A stretch of DNA of 64,000 nt, taken from positions 1,178,001 through 1,242,000 of the forward strand of contig NZ_JARVWS010000002.1 of NCBI RefSeq assembly GCF_029846275.1. Direction: 5' to 3'. Each line of letters starts with the position of its first letter. Within the stretch, counting starts at the first letter, position 1. This DNA is from Nocardioides sp. CER19. GTDB taxonomy: Bacteria > Actinomycetota > Actinomycetes > Propionibacteriales > Nocardioidaceae. Below are positions 33,678 through 41,910 of this stretch, one piece after another. Position numbers and translations under genes: made by a program. Below the pieces are notes generated by a model, which worked only from the letters and a program-made list of their open reading frames with translations, was not told where the DNA came from and made no database searches.

Positions 33678-34073
33678 TCAGCCGTTCGAGATCTTCTCGA
33701 TGAGCGCGGTGGTGGAGATGGCAGGCGTACGCGGGAGGTAGACAACCTCGCAGATGTCGGTGAACTCGTCGAAGCGGCCGGCCCAGTCGTCGCCCATGAC
33801 GAGGACATCGGCGGAGTACTTCTCGATGTAGTGCCGCTTCAGCTCGAGGCTCTCCTCGACGAAGACCTCGTCGACGGCCTTGAGGGCGCCGACGATCGAG
33901 AGCCGCTCGGCCTCGGTGAACACCGGCTCGCGGTTCTTCTTCACCCGGTTGAGGGCATCGGCGGAGACGCCGACGACCAGGCGGTCGCCGTACGACGCCG
34001 CGCGCTCGATGATCCGCAGGTGCCCGACGTGGAAAACGTCGAACGTCCCGAAGGTGATCACGGTGCGAACCAT
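33678..34073 (-). CDS. Glycerol-3-phosphate cytidylyltransferase-like protein (TagD type)
   Basis: A 131-residue nucleotidyltransferase. The HxGH motif is HVGH (GTFDVFHVGHLRI) and the C-terminal RTPAISTT matches the RTxGISTT motif of TagD. It would make CDP-glycerol for wall polymer synthesis or another CDP-linked head group. ATG 34073 has GACACT ending 7 bases upstream. An upstream extension of the open frame has no start signal and is not included. Confidence 0.92.
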   Translation of the reverse strand: MVRTVITFGTFDVFHVGHLRIIERAASYGDRLVVGVSADALNRVKKNREPVFTEAERLSIVGALKAVDEVFVEESLELKRHYIEKYSADVLVMGDDWAGRFDEFTDICEVVYLPRTPAISTTALIEKISNG

Positions 34074-34140
34074 GGGGTGCAGTGTCCCATGAGCGGCGGG
34101 GGCCGACTCAATCCTCGGGTGGCACGGCACAATCGGCTCC

Positions 34141-35394
34141 GTGAGCCTGATGGTGGGGGACCCGGCAGCCGACGAGGGACGTCGCAAGGCGCTGCGCCGC
34201 ATGCGGAGCGTCGCCCTGGGGCTGCTCGTGCTCGCGGCGATCGTCTATCTCGTGACGCTCGGGGGGCACGGCTTCCTCGGGTTCGTCAACGCCGGAGCCG
34301 AGGCGTCGATGGTCGGCGCCATGGCCGACTGGTTCGCGGTGACCGCCCTGTTCCGGCACCCGCTCGGCCTGCCGATCCCCCACACGGCGCTGATCCCGAA
34401 GCGCAAGGACGACCTCGGCCGGGGCCTGGAGGACTTCGTCGGGGAGAACTTCCTGCAGGAGGAGGTCATCCGCGATCGCATGCGGGTCGCCGACATCTCG
34501 CTTCGCGTCGGTCGCTGGCTGAGCGAGCCTGACAACGCCCGGCGCGTCGTCGACGAGGTGTCCGACGTCGCGGCGACCGCGCTGTCGCGGGTGCGCGACG
34601 ACCACGTCGGGAGCCTGTTCAAGGAGGCGCTGTTCCCGCGGCTGCGCGAGGAACCCGTCGCGCCGCTGCTCGGCGGGCTGCTGCAGGAGGCGATCGACGA
34701 CGACCTGCAGCGCGGACTCGTCGACCTCGCCCTCGTCGAGCTGCACGCCTGGCTGCTGGCCAACGAGGACACGGTCACCGACGTGCTGGGGGAGCGTGCA
34801 CCCTGGTGGACGCCGCCCGCGATCAACGACCGGGTCACCGCGCGCATCCACCTGGAGCTGGTGCGCTGGGTGGAGGACATCCAGGAGGACCCCTACCACC
34901 GCGCCCGGGTGGCCATCGACTCGATGCTCGCCACGCTCGCGAAGAACCTGCGGGAGGACCCGCCCACCCAGGACCGGGCCGAACGGCTGAAGGAGCGCCT
35001 GCTCGACCACCCGCAGGTGCTCGAGTCGAGCATCGCCGTCTGGAACGCGCTGCGCCGGGTCCTCACGTCCTCGCTCCGCGACCCGGACGGGGCGCTGCGG
35101 GAGCGGCTGCGGGCCGAGCTCACCGAGTTCGCCCGGCGGCTGGTCGACGACGAGGCGCTGCGGCGCCGACTCGACGGGCTCGCGGCCGACGCCGTCGTCT
35201 TCGCGGTGGACAGGTACGGCGCCGAGGTCACCGCGATCATCACGCACACGATCGAGCGCTGGGACGGCAAGGAGGCGGCCCGGCGGATCGAGCTGCACGT
35301 CGGCCGCGACCTGCAGTTCATCCGGATCAACGGCACCATCGTGGGTGGCCTGGTAGGGGTCATCATCCACGCGGTGAGCGTCGTGGTTCACTGA
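34141..35394 (+). CDS. DUF445 family membrane protein
   Basis: A 417-residue protein of the DUF445 (YjiN) family. A membrane helix at about residues 23-42 is followed by the signature VGAMADWFAVTALFRHPLGLP and PHTALIPKRKD; a second helix (IVGGLVGVIIHAVSV) ends the protein. The middle is a long helical domain. Function of the family is unknown. The GTG start has a CACAAT box ending 7 bases upstream. The downstream S4 gene follows closely and may be co-transcribed. Confidence 0.93.
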   Translation: MSLMVGDPAADEGRRKALRRMRSVALGLLVLAAIVYLVTLGGHGFLGFVNAGAEASMVGAMADWFAVTALFRHPLGLPIPHTALIPKRKDDLGRGLEDFVGENFLQEEVIRDRMRVADISLRVGRWLSEPDNARRVVDEVSDVAATALSRVRDDHVGSLFKEALFPRLREEPVAPLLGGLLQEAIDDDLQRGLVDLALVELHAWLLANEDTVTDVLGERAPWWTPPAINDRVTARIHLELVRWVEDIQEDPYHRARVAIDSMLATLAKNLREDPPTQDRAERLKERLLDHPQVLESSIAVWNALRRVLTSSLRDPDGALRERLRAELTEFARRLVDDEALRRRLDGLAADAVVFAVDRYGAEVTAIITHTIERWDGKEAARRIELHVGRDLQFIRINGTIVGGLVGVIIHAVSVVVH

Positions 35395-35399
35395 TCCGC

Positions 35400-35645
35400 A
35401 TGGAGCCCGACGACGTCCCGATCCGCGAGGACATGATCCGGCTCGGGCAGTTCCTCAAGCTGGCCAACCTCGTCGAGCACGGCGGCCAGGCCAAGGAGGT
35501 CATCGCGGCCGGCGAGGTGGTCGTCAACGACGACGTCGAGACGCGTCGCGGCCGGCAGCTGCACGTCGGGGACGTCGTACGGCTGGGTGGGCAGGCGGCC
35601 CGCGTGGTCGACGAAGCGACCTACGAGGACGACCTGCCCTGGTGA
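35400..35645 (+). CDS. S4-domain RNA-binding protein
   Basis: An 81-residue protein that is a single S4 RNA-binding domain: IRLGQFLKLANLVEHGGQAK, then VIAAGEVVVNDDVETRRGRQL. Small YbcJ/RlbA-like S4 proteins bind ribosomal RNA in assembly or rescue. The ATG at 35400 follows the DUF445 stop by 5 bases, so it is the second gene of that operon. The transcript runs into the palindromic region at 35692-35758. Confidence 0.92.
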   Translation: MEPDDVPIREDMIRLGQFLKLANLVEHGGQAKEVIAAGEVVVNDDVETRRGRQLHVGDVVRLGGQAARVVDEATYEDDLPW

Positions 35646-35691
35646 CGGGGTTCTCCCGTCCGTCACTCCTGTCACAGCGCCCAGGGAGGAG

Positions 35692-35758
35692 CGGAACTTC
35701 CGGGGTGCCGTGACACCCGTGAAGTTCCGGAGTACCCGGTTAACCGGGTACTCCGGAA
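35692..35758. terminator. Overlapping hairpins including a 34-bp perfect palindrome
   Basis: Hairpin A pairs CGGAACTTC (35692-35700) with GAAGTTCCG (35721-35729), with an inner GGGTG/CACCC stem. Hairpin B (35725-35758) is a perfect 34-bp palindrome centred on GTTAAC. They share TTCCG at 35725-35729, so they cannot both form. The region lies between convergent genes and probably stops transcription from both sides. Confidence 0.75.
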
Positions 35759-35768
35759 GCCCTGAGCC

Positions 35769-36140
35769 TCAGGCGACGCCCAGCAGGTCCACGACGAAGA
35801 TCAGCGTCTCGCCCGGCTTGATGACGCCGCCGGCGCCGCGGTCGCCGTAGCCGAGGTGCGGCGGGATGACGAGCTGGCGGCGGCCGCCGACCTTCATGCC
35901 CTGCACGCCCTGGTCCCAGCCGGAGATGACCTGGCCGACGCCGAGGCGGAAGCGGAGCGGCTCACCGCGGTTGTAGGAGGCGTCGAACTCCTCGCCGGTG
36001 GAGTGCGCGACACCGACGTAGTGCACGGTCACCGTGCTGCCGGCGGTCGCCTCCGGGCCGTCGCCCTCGGAGAGGTCGGTGACCACGAGGTCGGCGGGCG
36101 GTTCGGGGTCGAAGAACTCGATCTCGGGCTTCTCAGTCAT
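35769..36140 (-). CDS. FKBP-type peptidyl-prolyl isomerase
   Basis: A 123-residue single-domain FKBP with the usual core: VTVHYVGVAHSTGEEFDASYNRGEPLRF read in parts, VISGWDQGVQGMKVGGRR and IPPHLGYGDRGAGG. It catalyses cis-trans isomerisation of prolyl bonds during protein folding; no signal peptide, so cytosolic. TAGGGT ends 6 bases before ATG 36140. Its start also overlaps the stop of the upstream kinase-DUF4173 gene by four bases, so it may have two modes of expression. Confidence 0.95.
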   Translation of the reverse strand: MTEKPEIEFFDPEPPADLVVTDLSEGDGPEATAGSTVTVHYVGVAHSTGEEFDASYNRGEPLRFRLGVGQVISGWDQGVQGMKVGGRRQLVIPPHLGYGDRGAGGVIKPGETLIFVVDLLGVA

Positions 36141-37678
36141 GGACCCACCCTAGTGGCGGTGGCCTGGGCGCAGTCCGGGCTGCCCGCCTGCCCGGCGAGC
36201 TCCGGGAGGTGGCCCGCGGCCCGCGAGCGGCCGAGGTTCCACTCGAGCCAGTCGTCGTCGGCCTGCTGGCGTCCGGCCAGCGCACAGCCCGCGTCGTGGG
36301 CGGCGAGGGTCGGGACCGCGTCGTCGGACAGGCCCTGCAGGTAGGTCCAGTCGACCTTCCCGGTGTCGGCGTACCGGTCCAGGTTGCGCTGGGCGATCCA
36401 CGCGTCGGGGTTGACCGCCGCCAGGGCGAGGAGCGCGGCCGTGCCGGTGAGCAGCGCGGCACGGGGGAGCCACCAGCCGCGGAGCGCGATCCCTGTGGCG
36501 GCGACGAGGAGGATCACCACGCCGAGCCAGCCCTCGAAGACGTCGACGAGCAGGCGGAGCCGGGTGAACCCGTAGGCCTCCTGGTAGAGGTGCATGCGGT
36601 AGAGCGCCGACGCGACGACGACGAGCGTCAGCGCGCAGAGGGCACCGAGCGCGACTCGGATCCAGAGCCGGTCGGACGCCGTCTCGCGCGGCGCCTTGCG
36701 GGCCGCGGCGCCGATGACCAGCAGCGTGAGCGCCGTCGCCACGGTGAGCTGGCCGAACCCCTGGTGGACGTACTCGGCGTAGGTGAGCCCGGTCGTGCGC
36801 TGCACGTAGTCGTGGCCGCCGAAGAACGCCGCCGCCTGGGCGACGAGGAACGCGGCGAAGACGGCGTCGACGACGAGCACCGGGGCGAGCCACTCATAGC
36901 GGCGCTTCACCGGGCGGGCCGGTGGCGCGGCGCGGTCCACCTGGGGCGGGTTGAGGGCGAGGTACGCCGCCGCGAGGACCGCGCCGCCGACGGCGACCAG
37001 CACGAACGCCCGGAGCACGACCGTGTCGACGGTGAGGTCGGGCAGCGCGGCGTCGACCCACTCGGCGAGGACGGCGTCGGCGGAGACCAGGAGCAGCCCG
37101 AAGACGAGCAGTCCGGCGATCGACAGGACCAACGTGCGGAGCAGCGCCGCCCCGTGGCCGAGTCCGGTGACGCGAGCGGCGGTGCGACCCAGCCAGGGCA
37201 GGCCGCGGACGCCGGCGAGCGGGCCCGAGATGCAAGAGAGGACGAAGCCCGGAAGCGTGCGGCCGCGGGTCACCCCGCAGGCGCAGACGACGGCGCCGGC
37301 GAGCAGGCAGAGGACGACGATCCAGTCGGCCGCACGGAGCGCCGTCGTCGCCGCGAGCAGTCCGCACAGCACGGCACAGGCGATCGTGAACGGGTCGCGT
37401 CGGTCCTTGGCCGCCGCCAGGACGACCCCGCCGGCCGCGAGGAGCACGATCGCGGTACCGATGCCGAGGTCGCGGAACGGCAGCACGATCGCGCCGAGGA
37501 GACCGACGGCCAGCGCCGCCACCAGGAGCGGCAGCCTCGCGGGGACGCCCCCGTCGGGCCAGAAGCCGCCGAAGGCGTCGTCGAGGAGCGGACGCAGCGG
37601 GGGCGGTGGTGCCGTCGCCCCGGTGGGGGGCCTGACGGGCGCCGGCGTCGGAGCCGGGCCGGGCGGGATCGGGGACAT
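36137..37678 (-). CDS. DUF4173 membrane protein, internal start within the fused frame
   Basis: A 513-residue polytopic membrane protein if translated from ATG 37678. AGGAGG at 37689-37684 with a 5-base spacer is among the best ribosome sites in the window. After a Pro-rich cytosolic start there are many membrane helices, with family motifs TYAEYVHQGFGQL and RMHLYQEAYGFTRLRL. Function of the family is unknown. Listed separately because the sequence allows both a fused product and this shorter product. Confidence 0.6.
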   Translation of the reverse strand: MSPIPPGPAPTPAPVRPPTGATAPPPPLRPLLDDAFGGFWPDGGVPARLPLLVAALAVGLLGAIVLPFRDLGIGTAIVLLAAGGVVLAAAKDRRDPFTIACAVLCGLLAATTALRAADWIVVLCLLAGAVVCACGVTRGRTLPGFVLSCISGPLAGVRGLPWLGRTAARVTGLGHGAALLRTLVLSIAGLLVFGLLLVSADAVLAEWVDAALPDLTVDTVVLRAFVLVAVGGAVLAAAYLALNPPQVDRAAPPARPVKRRYEWLAPVLVVDAVFAAFLVAQAAAFFGGHDYVQRTTGLTYAEYVHQGFGQLTVATALTLLVIGAAARKAPRETASDRLWIRVALGALCALTLVVVASALYRMHLYQEAYGFTRLRLLVDVFEGWLGVVILLVAATGIALRGWWLPRAALLTGTAALLALAAVNPDAWIAQRNLDRYADTGKVDWTYLQGLSDDAVPTLAAHDAGCALAGRQQADDDWLEWNLGRSRAAGHLPELAGQAGSPDCAQATATRVGP

Positions 37679-38737
37679 GCTGACCTCCTGGCGGTCGTCA
37701 TGAGGAGTGACGGGTCGGTCGGGCGGTTGGAGGGGGAGGTCGGCGCGCACACGGGCGCCGCTCGCTCCCGGCTCCGGGTCGACGAAGCTGATCGAGCCGC
37801 CGTGCAGCTCCGTCACCCAGCGCGCGATGGCGAGCCCCAGGCCGGTGCCACCGCCGCCCGCGGTGGACCTGAGGGTCCCGAACGGCTCGAAGACGCGCTC
37901 GCGGTCGGCCGGGGCGACGCCCGGCCCGGCGTCGTGGACCTCGAGGCGGAAACGCTCGCCGTTCGCCGTGGCGCTCACCCGGACCACACCGCCGGCCGGG
38001 CTGTGTCGCGAGGCGTTGTCGAGCAGGTTCGCGACGAGCTGGTGGAGCCGGTCGGGATCGGCACGGACGACGAGGTCGTCGGGCACGCGGACGTCGTACG
38101 TCACGGCGCGGCCGAGCATCTCCGCCTCCGCGACGGCGTCGGCCAGCAGCGGCCCCAGCGGGACGGGGGCAGGGGAGAGCGGTGCCTTGCCGGCGTCGAC
38201 CCGGGCGAGGTCGAGCAGGTCGGTGACCAGCCCGCTGAGCCGCTCGGTCTGGGTCAGGGCCGACTCGAGGGAGGCGGGATCGGTGGGCCCGACACCGTCG
38301 ACGAGGTTCTCGAGCACCGCTGACAGGGCGGCCAGGGGCGTCCGCAGCTCGTGGCTCACGTTCGCGACCAGGTCGCGCCGCTGCTGGTCGACGGTCGCGA
38401 GGTCGCGCGCCATCGTGTTGAACGCGCGGGCCAGCTCGCCGACCTCGTCGTTGGAGGTCGCGGTGACCCGGACGTCGTAGTCGCCCGTGGCCATCCGCCC
38501 CGCCGCGGCCGTCATCTCGCGAAGCGGTGACGTCATGCCGACGGCGAGCAGCTGGGTGACGGCGAGGGCGAGGAGGATCGTGACGGGGATGGTCAGGCTC
38601 ATCGGGACACCGCCGGCGCTGCCGAGGCTGGCCACCGCGACGGCGACCACCACGCTGGCCGCGACGAGCACACCGAGCTTGACCTTGACCGAGCGGACCC
38701 AGGAGAGCGGACCGACGCGGGCGACCGTGTCGCTCAC
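36137..38737 (-). CDS. Sensor histidine kinase fused in frame to a DUF4173 membrane protein
   Basis: One open frame of 866 residues. Residues 1-335 form a typical OmpR-class sensor kinase: two membrane helices (about 19-40 and 50-68), HAMP, H129 in SHELRTPLAAL, NLLDNASRHS and GTGLGLAIARW. There is no stop codon after the kinase; the frame continues through VTPHDDRQEVS into a DUF4173 membrane protein beginning at Met354, with 11-12 further helices. An AGGAGG site five bases before that Met suggests that the second part was or still is translated separately. The GTG start overlaps the stop of the response regulator gene. Confidence 0.85.
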   Translation of the reverse strand: MSDTVARVGPLSWVRSVKVKLGVLVAASVVVAVAVASLGSAGGVPMSLTIPVTILLALAVTQLLAVGMTSPLREMTAAAGRMATGDYDVRVTATSNDEVGELARAFNTMARDLATVDQQRRDLVANVSHELRTPLAALSAVLENLVDGVGPTDPASLESALTQTERLSGLVTDLLDLARVDAGKAPLSPAPVPLGPLLADAVAEAEMLGRAVTYDVRVPDDLVVRADPDRLHQLVANLLDNASRHSPAGGVVRVSATANGERFRLEVHDAGPGVAPADRERVFEPFGTLRSTAGGGGTGLGLAIARWVTELHGGSISFVDPEPGASGARVRADLPLQPPDRPVTPHDDRQEVSMSPIPPGPAPTPAPVRPPTGATAPPPPLRPLLDDAFGGFWPDGGVPARLPLLVAALAVGLLGAIVLPFRDLGIGTAIVLLAAGGVVLAAAKDRRDPFTIACAVLCGLLAATTALRAADWIVVLCLLAGAVVCACGVTRGRTLPGFVLSCISGPLAGVRGLPWLGRTAARVTGLGHGAALLRTLVLSIAGLLVFGLLLVSADAVLAEWVDAALPDLTVDTVVLRAFVLVAVGGAVLAAAYLALNPPQVDRAAPPARPVKRRYEWLAPVLVVDAVFAAFLVAQAAAFFGGHDYVQRTTGLTYAEYVHQGFGQLTVATALTLLVIGAAARKAPRETASDRLWIRVALGALCALTLVVVASALYRMHLYQEAYGFTRLRLLVDVFEGWLGVVILLVAATGIALRGWWLPRAALLTGTAALLALAAVNPDAWIAQRNLDRYADTGKVDWTYLQGLSDDAVPTLAAHDAGCALAGRQQADDDWLEWNLGRSRAAGHLPELAGQAGSPDCAQATATRVGP

Positions 38738-39417
38738 CGCGTCACCTCGAGCGCGTACCCCACACCGTGCACCGTGCGGATCCGCTCGGCGCCGACCTTG
38801 GCACGCAGGCCCTTGACGTGGCTGTCGACCGCGCGGGTGGCCGAGGCGCCCGGCCAGCCCCAGACCTCGGCCATCAGCCGGTCGCGGGTCACGACGGCGC
38901 CGGGATCCGAGGCGAGACAGAGCAGCAGGTCGAACTCGGTGGGCGTCAGCCGCACCTCCTGCTCGTGCAGCCAGACCCGCCGCGCGGCGGCGTCGACGCG
39001 CAGGTCGCCGAAGGCCGCGGGGAGGCGGTCGGCGAGCTCGGCGGCGCGGTCCACGCGGCGCAGCAGCACCGCGACGCGGGCGACCAGCTCCCGCATCCGG
39101 AACGGCTTGGTCAGGTAGTCGTCGGCACCGACCCCGAGCCCCACCAGGACGTCGGCCTCGTCGTCGCGCGCGGTGAGCATGAGCACCGGTACCGGTCGTC
39201 GCGACTGGATCCGGCGGCACACCTCGTGGCCGTCGTACCCGGGGAGCATGACGTCGAGGACGACGAGATCGGGGTCGTGCTCGGTGTCGGCGGCGACGGC
39301 GCCGGGCCCGTCCCACGCGCGGACGACGTCGTAGCCCTCGGCGGTGAGCCGGTCGGAGACGGTCTGGTTGATGACCGGCTCGTCCTCGACGACGAGGACC
39401 CGGCGCGACTGTTGCAT
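38734..39417 (-). CDS. OmpR-family response regulator
   Basis: A 227-residue regulator. The receiver domain has acidic pair E11/D12, phosphoacceptor D55 in VVLDVMLPGYDG, T/S in LMLTARDDE and K in LTKPF. The winged helix at 130-227 contains LTPTEFDLLLCLASDPGAVV and the RTVHGVGYAL wing. It is translated before its kinase, with a four-base overlap. TAGCCT ends 6 bases before ATG 39417, so the mRNA is probably leaderless. The target genes are not evident; the DUF4173 protein downstream may be part of the sensed process. Confidence 0.96.
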   Translation of the reverse strand: MQQSRRVLVVEDEPVINQTVSDRLTAEGYDVVRAWDGPGAVAADTEHDPDLVVLDVMLPGYDGHEVCRRIQSRRPVPVLMLTARDDEADVLVGLGVGADDYLTKPFRMRELVARVAVLLRRVDRAAELADRLPAAFGDLRVDAAARRVWLHEQEVRLTPTEFDLLLCLASDPGAVVTRDRLMAEVWGWPGASATRAVDSHVKGLRAKVGAERIRTVHGVGYALEVTR

Positions 39418-39488
39418 GGCAGCAGGCTAGGAGCGCGTACGTCGCGAACGTGGGTGCGACGTGTGGAGGTTCTGTGCAGATCGACCGC

Positions 39489-39923
39489 TCAGTGCTGGTG
39501 GACGTAGCCCTCGAGCTGGTCGCGCTCGAACGTGAGCTGGTCGATCCGGTGCTTGACGAGGTCGCCGATGCTCACGATGCCGAGGAGCTCGCCGTGCTCG
39601 ACGACCGGGAGGTGCCGGATCCGGCGCTCGGTCATGACGCCGAGGATCTCCTCCACCGCGTCGGCGGGGGAGCACACCGTGACCTCGGTGGTCATGATCG
39701 CGCCCACGCTGTTCTCGACGGCCACGGCCGGGCCGTCCGCGTGCAGGCGCCGCACGATGTCGCGTTCGCTGACGATGCCTTGGATGGCGTCATCGGCATA
39801 GACGACGCAGGCGCCGATGTTGTGCTCGGCGAGGACGCCGAGCAGCTGGCGGATGGTCGTCTCGGGCGTCACTGTCACGACGGCACCGCTCGGCTTGCGG
39901 GCGAGCACCTCGCTGATGTGCAT
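39489..39923 (-). CDS. CBS-domain pair protein
   Basis: A 144-residue protein consisting of two CBS domains, an adenosyl-nucleotide-binding module. The repeats read IRQLLGVLAEHNIGACVVYADD...GIVSERDIVRRL and VEEILGVMTERRIRHLPVVEHGELLGIVSIGDLVKHRI. Stand-alone proteins of this kind are energy or stress sensors of unknown targets in actinobacteria. The start is ATG 39923 because TACGGT ends 6 bases upstream; the upstream ATG at 39959 would include the promoter. Confidence 0.93.
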   Translation of the reverse strand: MHISEVLARKPSGAVVTVTPETTIRQLLGVLAEHNIGACVVYADDAIQGIVSERDIVRRLHADGPAVAVENSVGAIMTTEVTVCSPADAVEEILGVMTERRIRHLPVVEHGELLGIVSIGDLVKHRIDQLTFERDQLEGYVHQH

Positions 39924-39997
39924 CTGCCGACCGTAGACCCGCGCCGCCCGGCGCGACAACCATCGTCCCAGCGGGAACGCTGCGGGTCAGTGGGTGG

Positions 39998-40855
39998 TCA
40001 GCGGCCGTGCAGCGGCGTGACGGTGCCGGGACCCGACGTCGGCCAGTCCGGGTCGTCGTCGCCGTCGGGCAGCGAGCCGAGGAACGACAGGGCCGCCTCG
40101 TGCAGGTGGGAGTTGGACGCGAGCGCGTTGCCGCCCCACGGACCGGGGGAGCCGTCCAGCGAGGTGAAGGTGCCACCGGCCTCGGTGACGATCGGCACCA
40201 GCGCCGCCATGTCGTAGAGGGCCAGCTCGGGCTCGGCGGCGATGTCGACGGCGCCCTCGGCGAGCAGCATGTAGGACCAGAAGTCACCGTAGGCGCGGGT
40301 GCGCCACACCCGCCGCATGAGGGCGAGGGTCTCCTGGAGCCGGCCGCGGTCCTCCCAGCCGGAGAGCTCGGAGTAGGCGAAGGAGGCGTCCTCGAGACGG
40401 CGTACGTCGGAGACGGTGTTGCGGGCCGCCTTCATCAGCGATTTCCCGGTCCACGAGCCCTGCCCCTGGGCGGCCCACCAGCGCCGGCCGAGCTGCGGCG
40501 CCGAGACGACCGACATCACGACCTCGTCGTCGACGGCCAGCGCGATGAGGGTGGCCCAGACCGGCACGCCGCGTACGTAGTTCTTGGTGCCGTCGATCGG
40601 GTCGATGATCCAGCGCCTGCTCGACGACCCGGTCGTGCCGGTCTCCTCGCCGGTGATCGCGTCGCGTGAGCGGGTGCGCGACAGCGTGCGCCGGATCGAC
40701 TCCTCGACCGCCTGGTCCGCGTCGCTGACCGGGGTCAGGTCGGGCTTCGTCATCACGCGGAGATCGAGCGCCTTGAACCGGTCGGAGCTGATCGAGTCCG
40801 CGTCGTCGGCCAGCAGGTGCGCGAGGCGCAGGTCGTCGGTGTAGTCGCTGGGCAC
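39998..40855 (-). CDS. hisN: Histidinol-phosphatase, inositol monophosphatase type
   Basis: A 285-residue phosphatase of the IMPase fold. Metal and catalytic motifs are GEETG (about 70-74), IDPIDGTKNY (84-93) and ELALYDMAALVPIVTEAGG near 220. The substitution of YD for WD and the length match actinobacterial HisN, which makes histidinol from its phosphate. Inositol or fructose bisphosphate activity cannot be excluded. The GTG start has TAGCCT ending 6 bases upstream. The rsgA and aroA genes precede it on the same strand. Confidence 0.9.
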   Translation of the reverse strand: MPSDYTDDLRLAHLLADDADSISSDRFKALDLRVMTKPDLTPVSDADQAVEESIRRTLSRTRSRDAITGEETGTTGSSSRRWIIDPIDGTKNYVRGVPVWATLIALAVDDEVVMSVVSAPQLGRRWWAAQGQGSWTGKSLMKAARNTVSDVRRLEDASFAYSELSGWEDRGRLQETLALMRRVWRTRAYGDFWSYMLLAEGAVDIAAEPELALYDMAALVPIVTEAGGTFTSLDGSPGPWGGNALASNSHLHEAALSFLGSLPDGDDDPDWPTSGPGTVTPLHGR

Positions 40856-40877
40856 GGGGAGAGGCTAGCCCTTCCGG

Positions 40878-41894
40878 TCAGTAGAGGGGCGCGGAGCGAG
40901 CCGCGAGCAGCCGGCGGAACGACGCGACCCGGTCGGGGTCGGCCTCGCCGGCAGCGACGGCGGCGTCGAGGCCGCACTCCGGCTCCTCCTCGCCGTGCGT
41001 GCAGCCGCGCGGGCAGTCCTCGGTCATCTCGTCGAGGTCGGGGAAGGCCTCGATGAGGTGCTCCGGCTCGACGTGGGCCAGCCCGAAGGACCGGATCCCG
41101 GGCGTGTCGATGATCCACCCGTCGTCGCCGGGGGTGCCCGTGGAGGACGGCAGCGGCAGCATGAGCGCCGACGTGGAGGTGTGCCGACCGCGCCCGGTGA
41201 CCGCGTTGACGTCGCCGACCTCGCGCCCGGCGTCCGGCACCAGCGCGTTGACCAGCGTCGACTTGCCGACCCCCGAGTGGCCGAGCAGGACGCTGGCCCG
41301 CCCGGCGAGCCGCTCGCGCAGCTCGGTCAGGTCACCGCCCCGCTGCGTCACCACCCACGGCACCCCGAGGGAGCGGTAGGTCGACAGCAGCGTCTCGGGG
41401 TCGGCCAGGTCGGCCTTGGTGAGACAGAGCAGCGGCGCCATCCGGGCGTCGTACGCCGCCACGAGCGCGCGGTCGATGAGCCCGTGCCGCGGCTCGGGGT
41501 CGGCCAGGGCGGTGACGATGACGAGCTGGGAGGCGTTGGCGACGATGACCCGCTCGACGGGGTCGTCGTCATCGGCCGTGCGTCGGAGCACGGTGCTGCG
41601 CGGCTGGACCTCCACGATCCGGGCGAGCGACCCGTCGGCGCCGGTCACGTCGCCGACGACCCGGACCCGGTCGCCCACGACGACGCCCTTCCGGCCCAGC
41701 GGGCGCGCCTTGACCGCCCAGATCTCCCGCCCGTCGACGATCAGCGTGAAGCGGCCCCGGTCGACGGTGACGACGACGCCCTCGGTCGCCTCGTCGTAGG
41801 ACGGCCGCTCCTTGGTGCGCGGGCGGGTCCGTCTCCGAGGCCGGTCGTAGTGCTCGACGTCGTGATCCGTGTAGCGGTTCGCGTTGCGGGCCAT
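40878..41894 (-). CDS. rsgA: Ribosome small-subunit maturation GTPase RsgA
   Basis: A 338-residue circularly permuted GTPase that checks 30S subunit maturation. An N-terminal basic extension and OB fold precede the G domain, in which the order is permuted: G4-like LTKADL, then P-loop GHSGVGKST near 207-215 and G3 DTPG. The zinc motif at the end is CPRGCTHGEEEPEC. It starts 17 bases after the aroA stop, so the two form an operon with no clear separate ribosome site. Confidence 0.96.
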   Translation of the reverse strand: MARNANRYTDHDVEHYDRPRRRTRPRTKERPSYDEATEGVVVTVDRGRFTLIVDGREIWAVKARPLGRKGVVVGDRVRVVGDVTGADGSLARIVEVQPRSTVLRRTADDDDPVERVIVANASQLVIVTALADPEPRHGLIDRALVAAYDARMAPLLCLTKADLADPETLLSTYRSLGVPWVVTQRGGDLTELRERLAGRASVLLGHSGVGKSTLVNALVPDAGREVGDVNAVTGRGRHTSTSALMLPLPSSTGTPGDDGWIIDTPGIRSFGLAHVEPEHLIEAFPDLDEMTEDCPRGCTHGEEEPECGLDAAVAAGEADPDRVASFRRLLAARSAPLY

Positions 41895-41910
41895 GGGTCG
41901 CGGTCGTGTC

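Noticed and set aside
38738..39316. Upstream extension of the kinase-DUF4173 frame
   Set aside because: It is out of frame inside the response regulator gene. GTG 38737 overlapping that gene's stop is the natural start.
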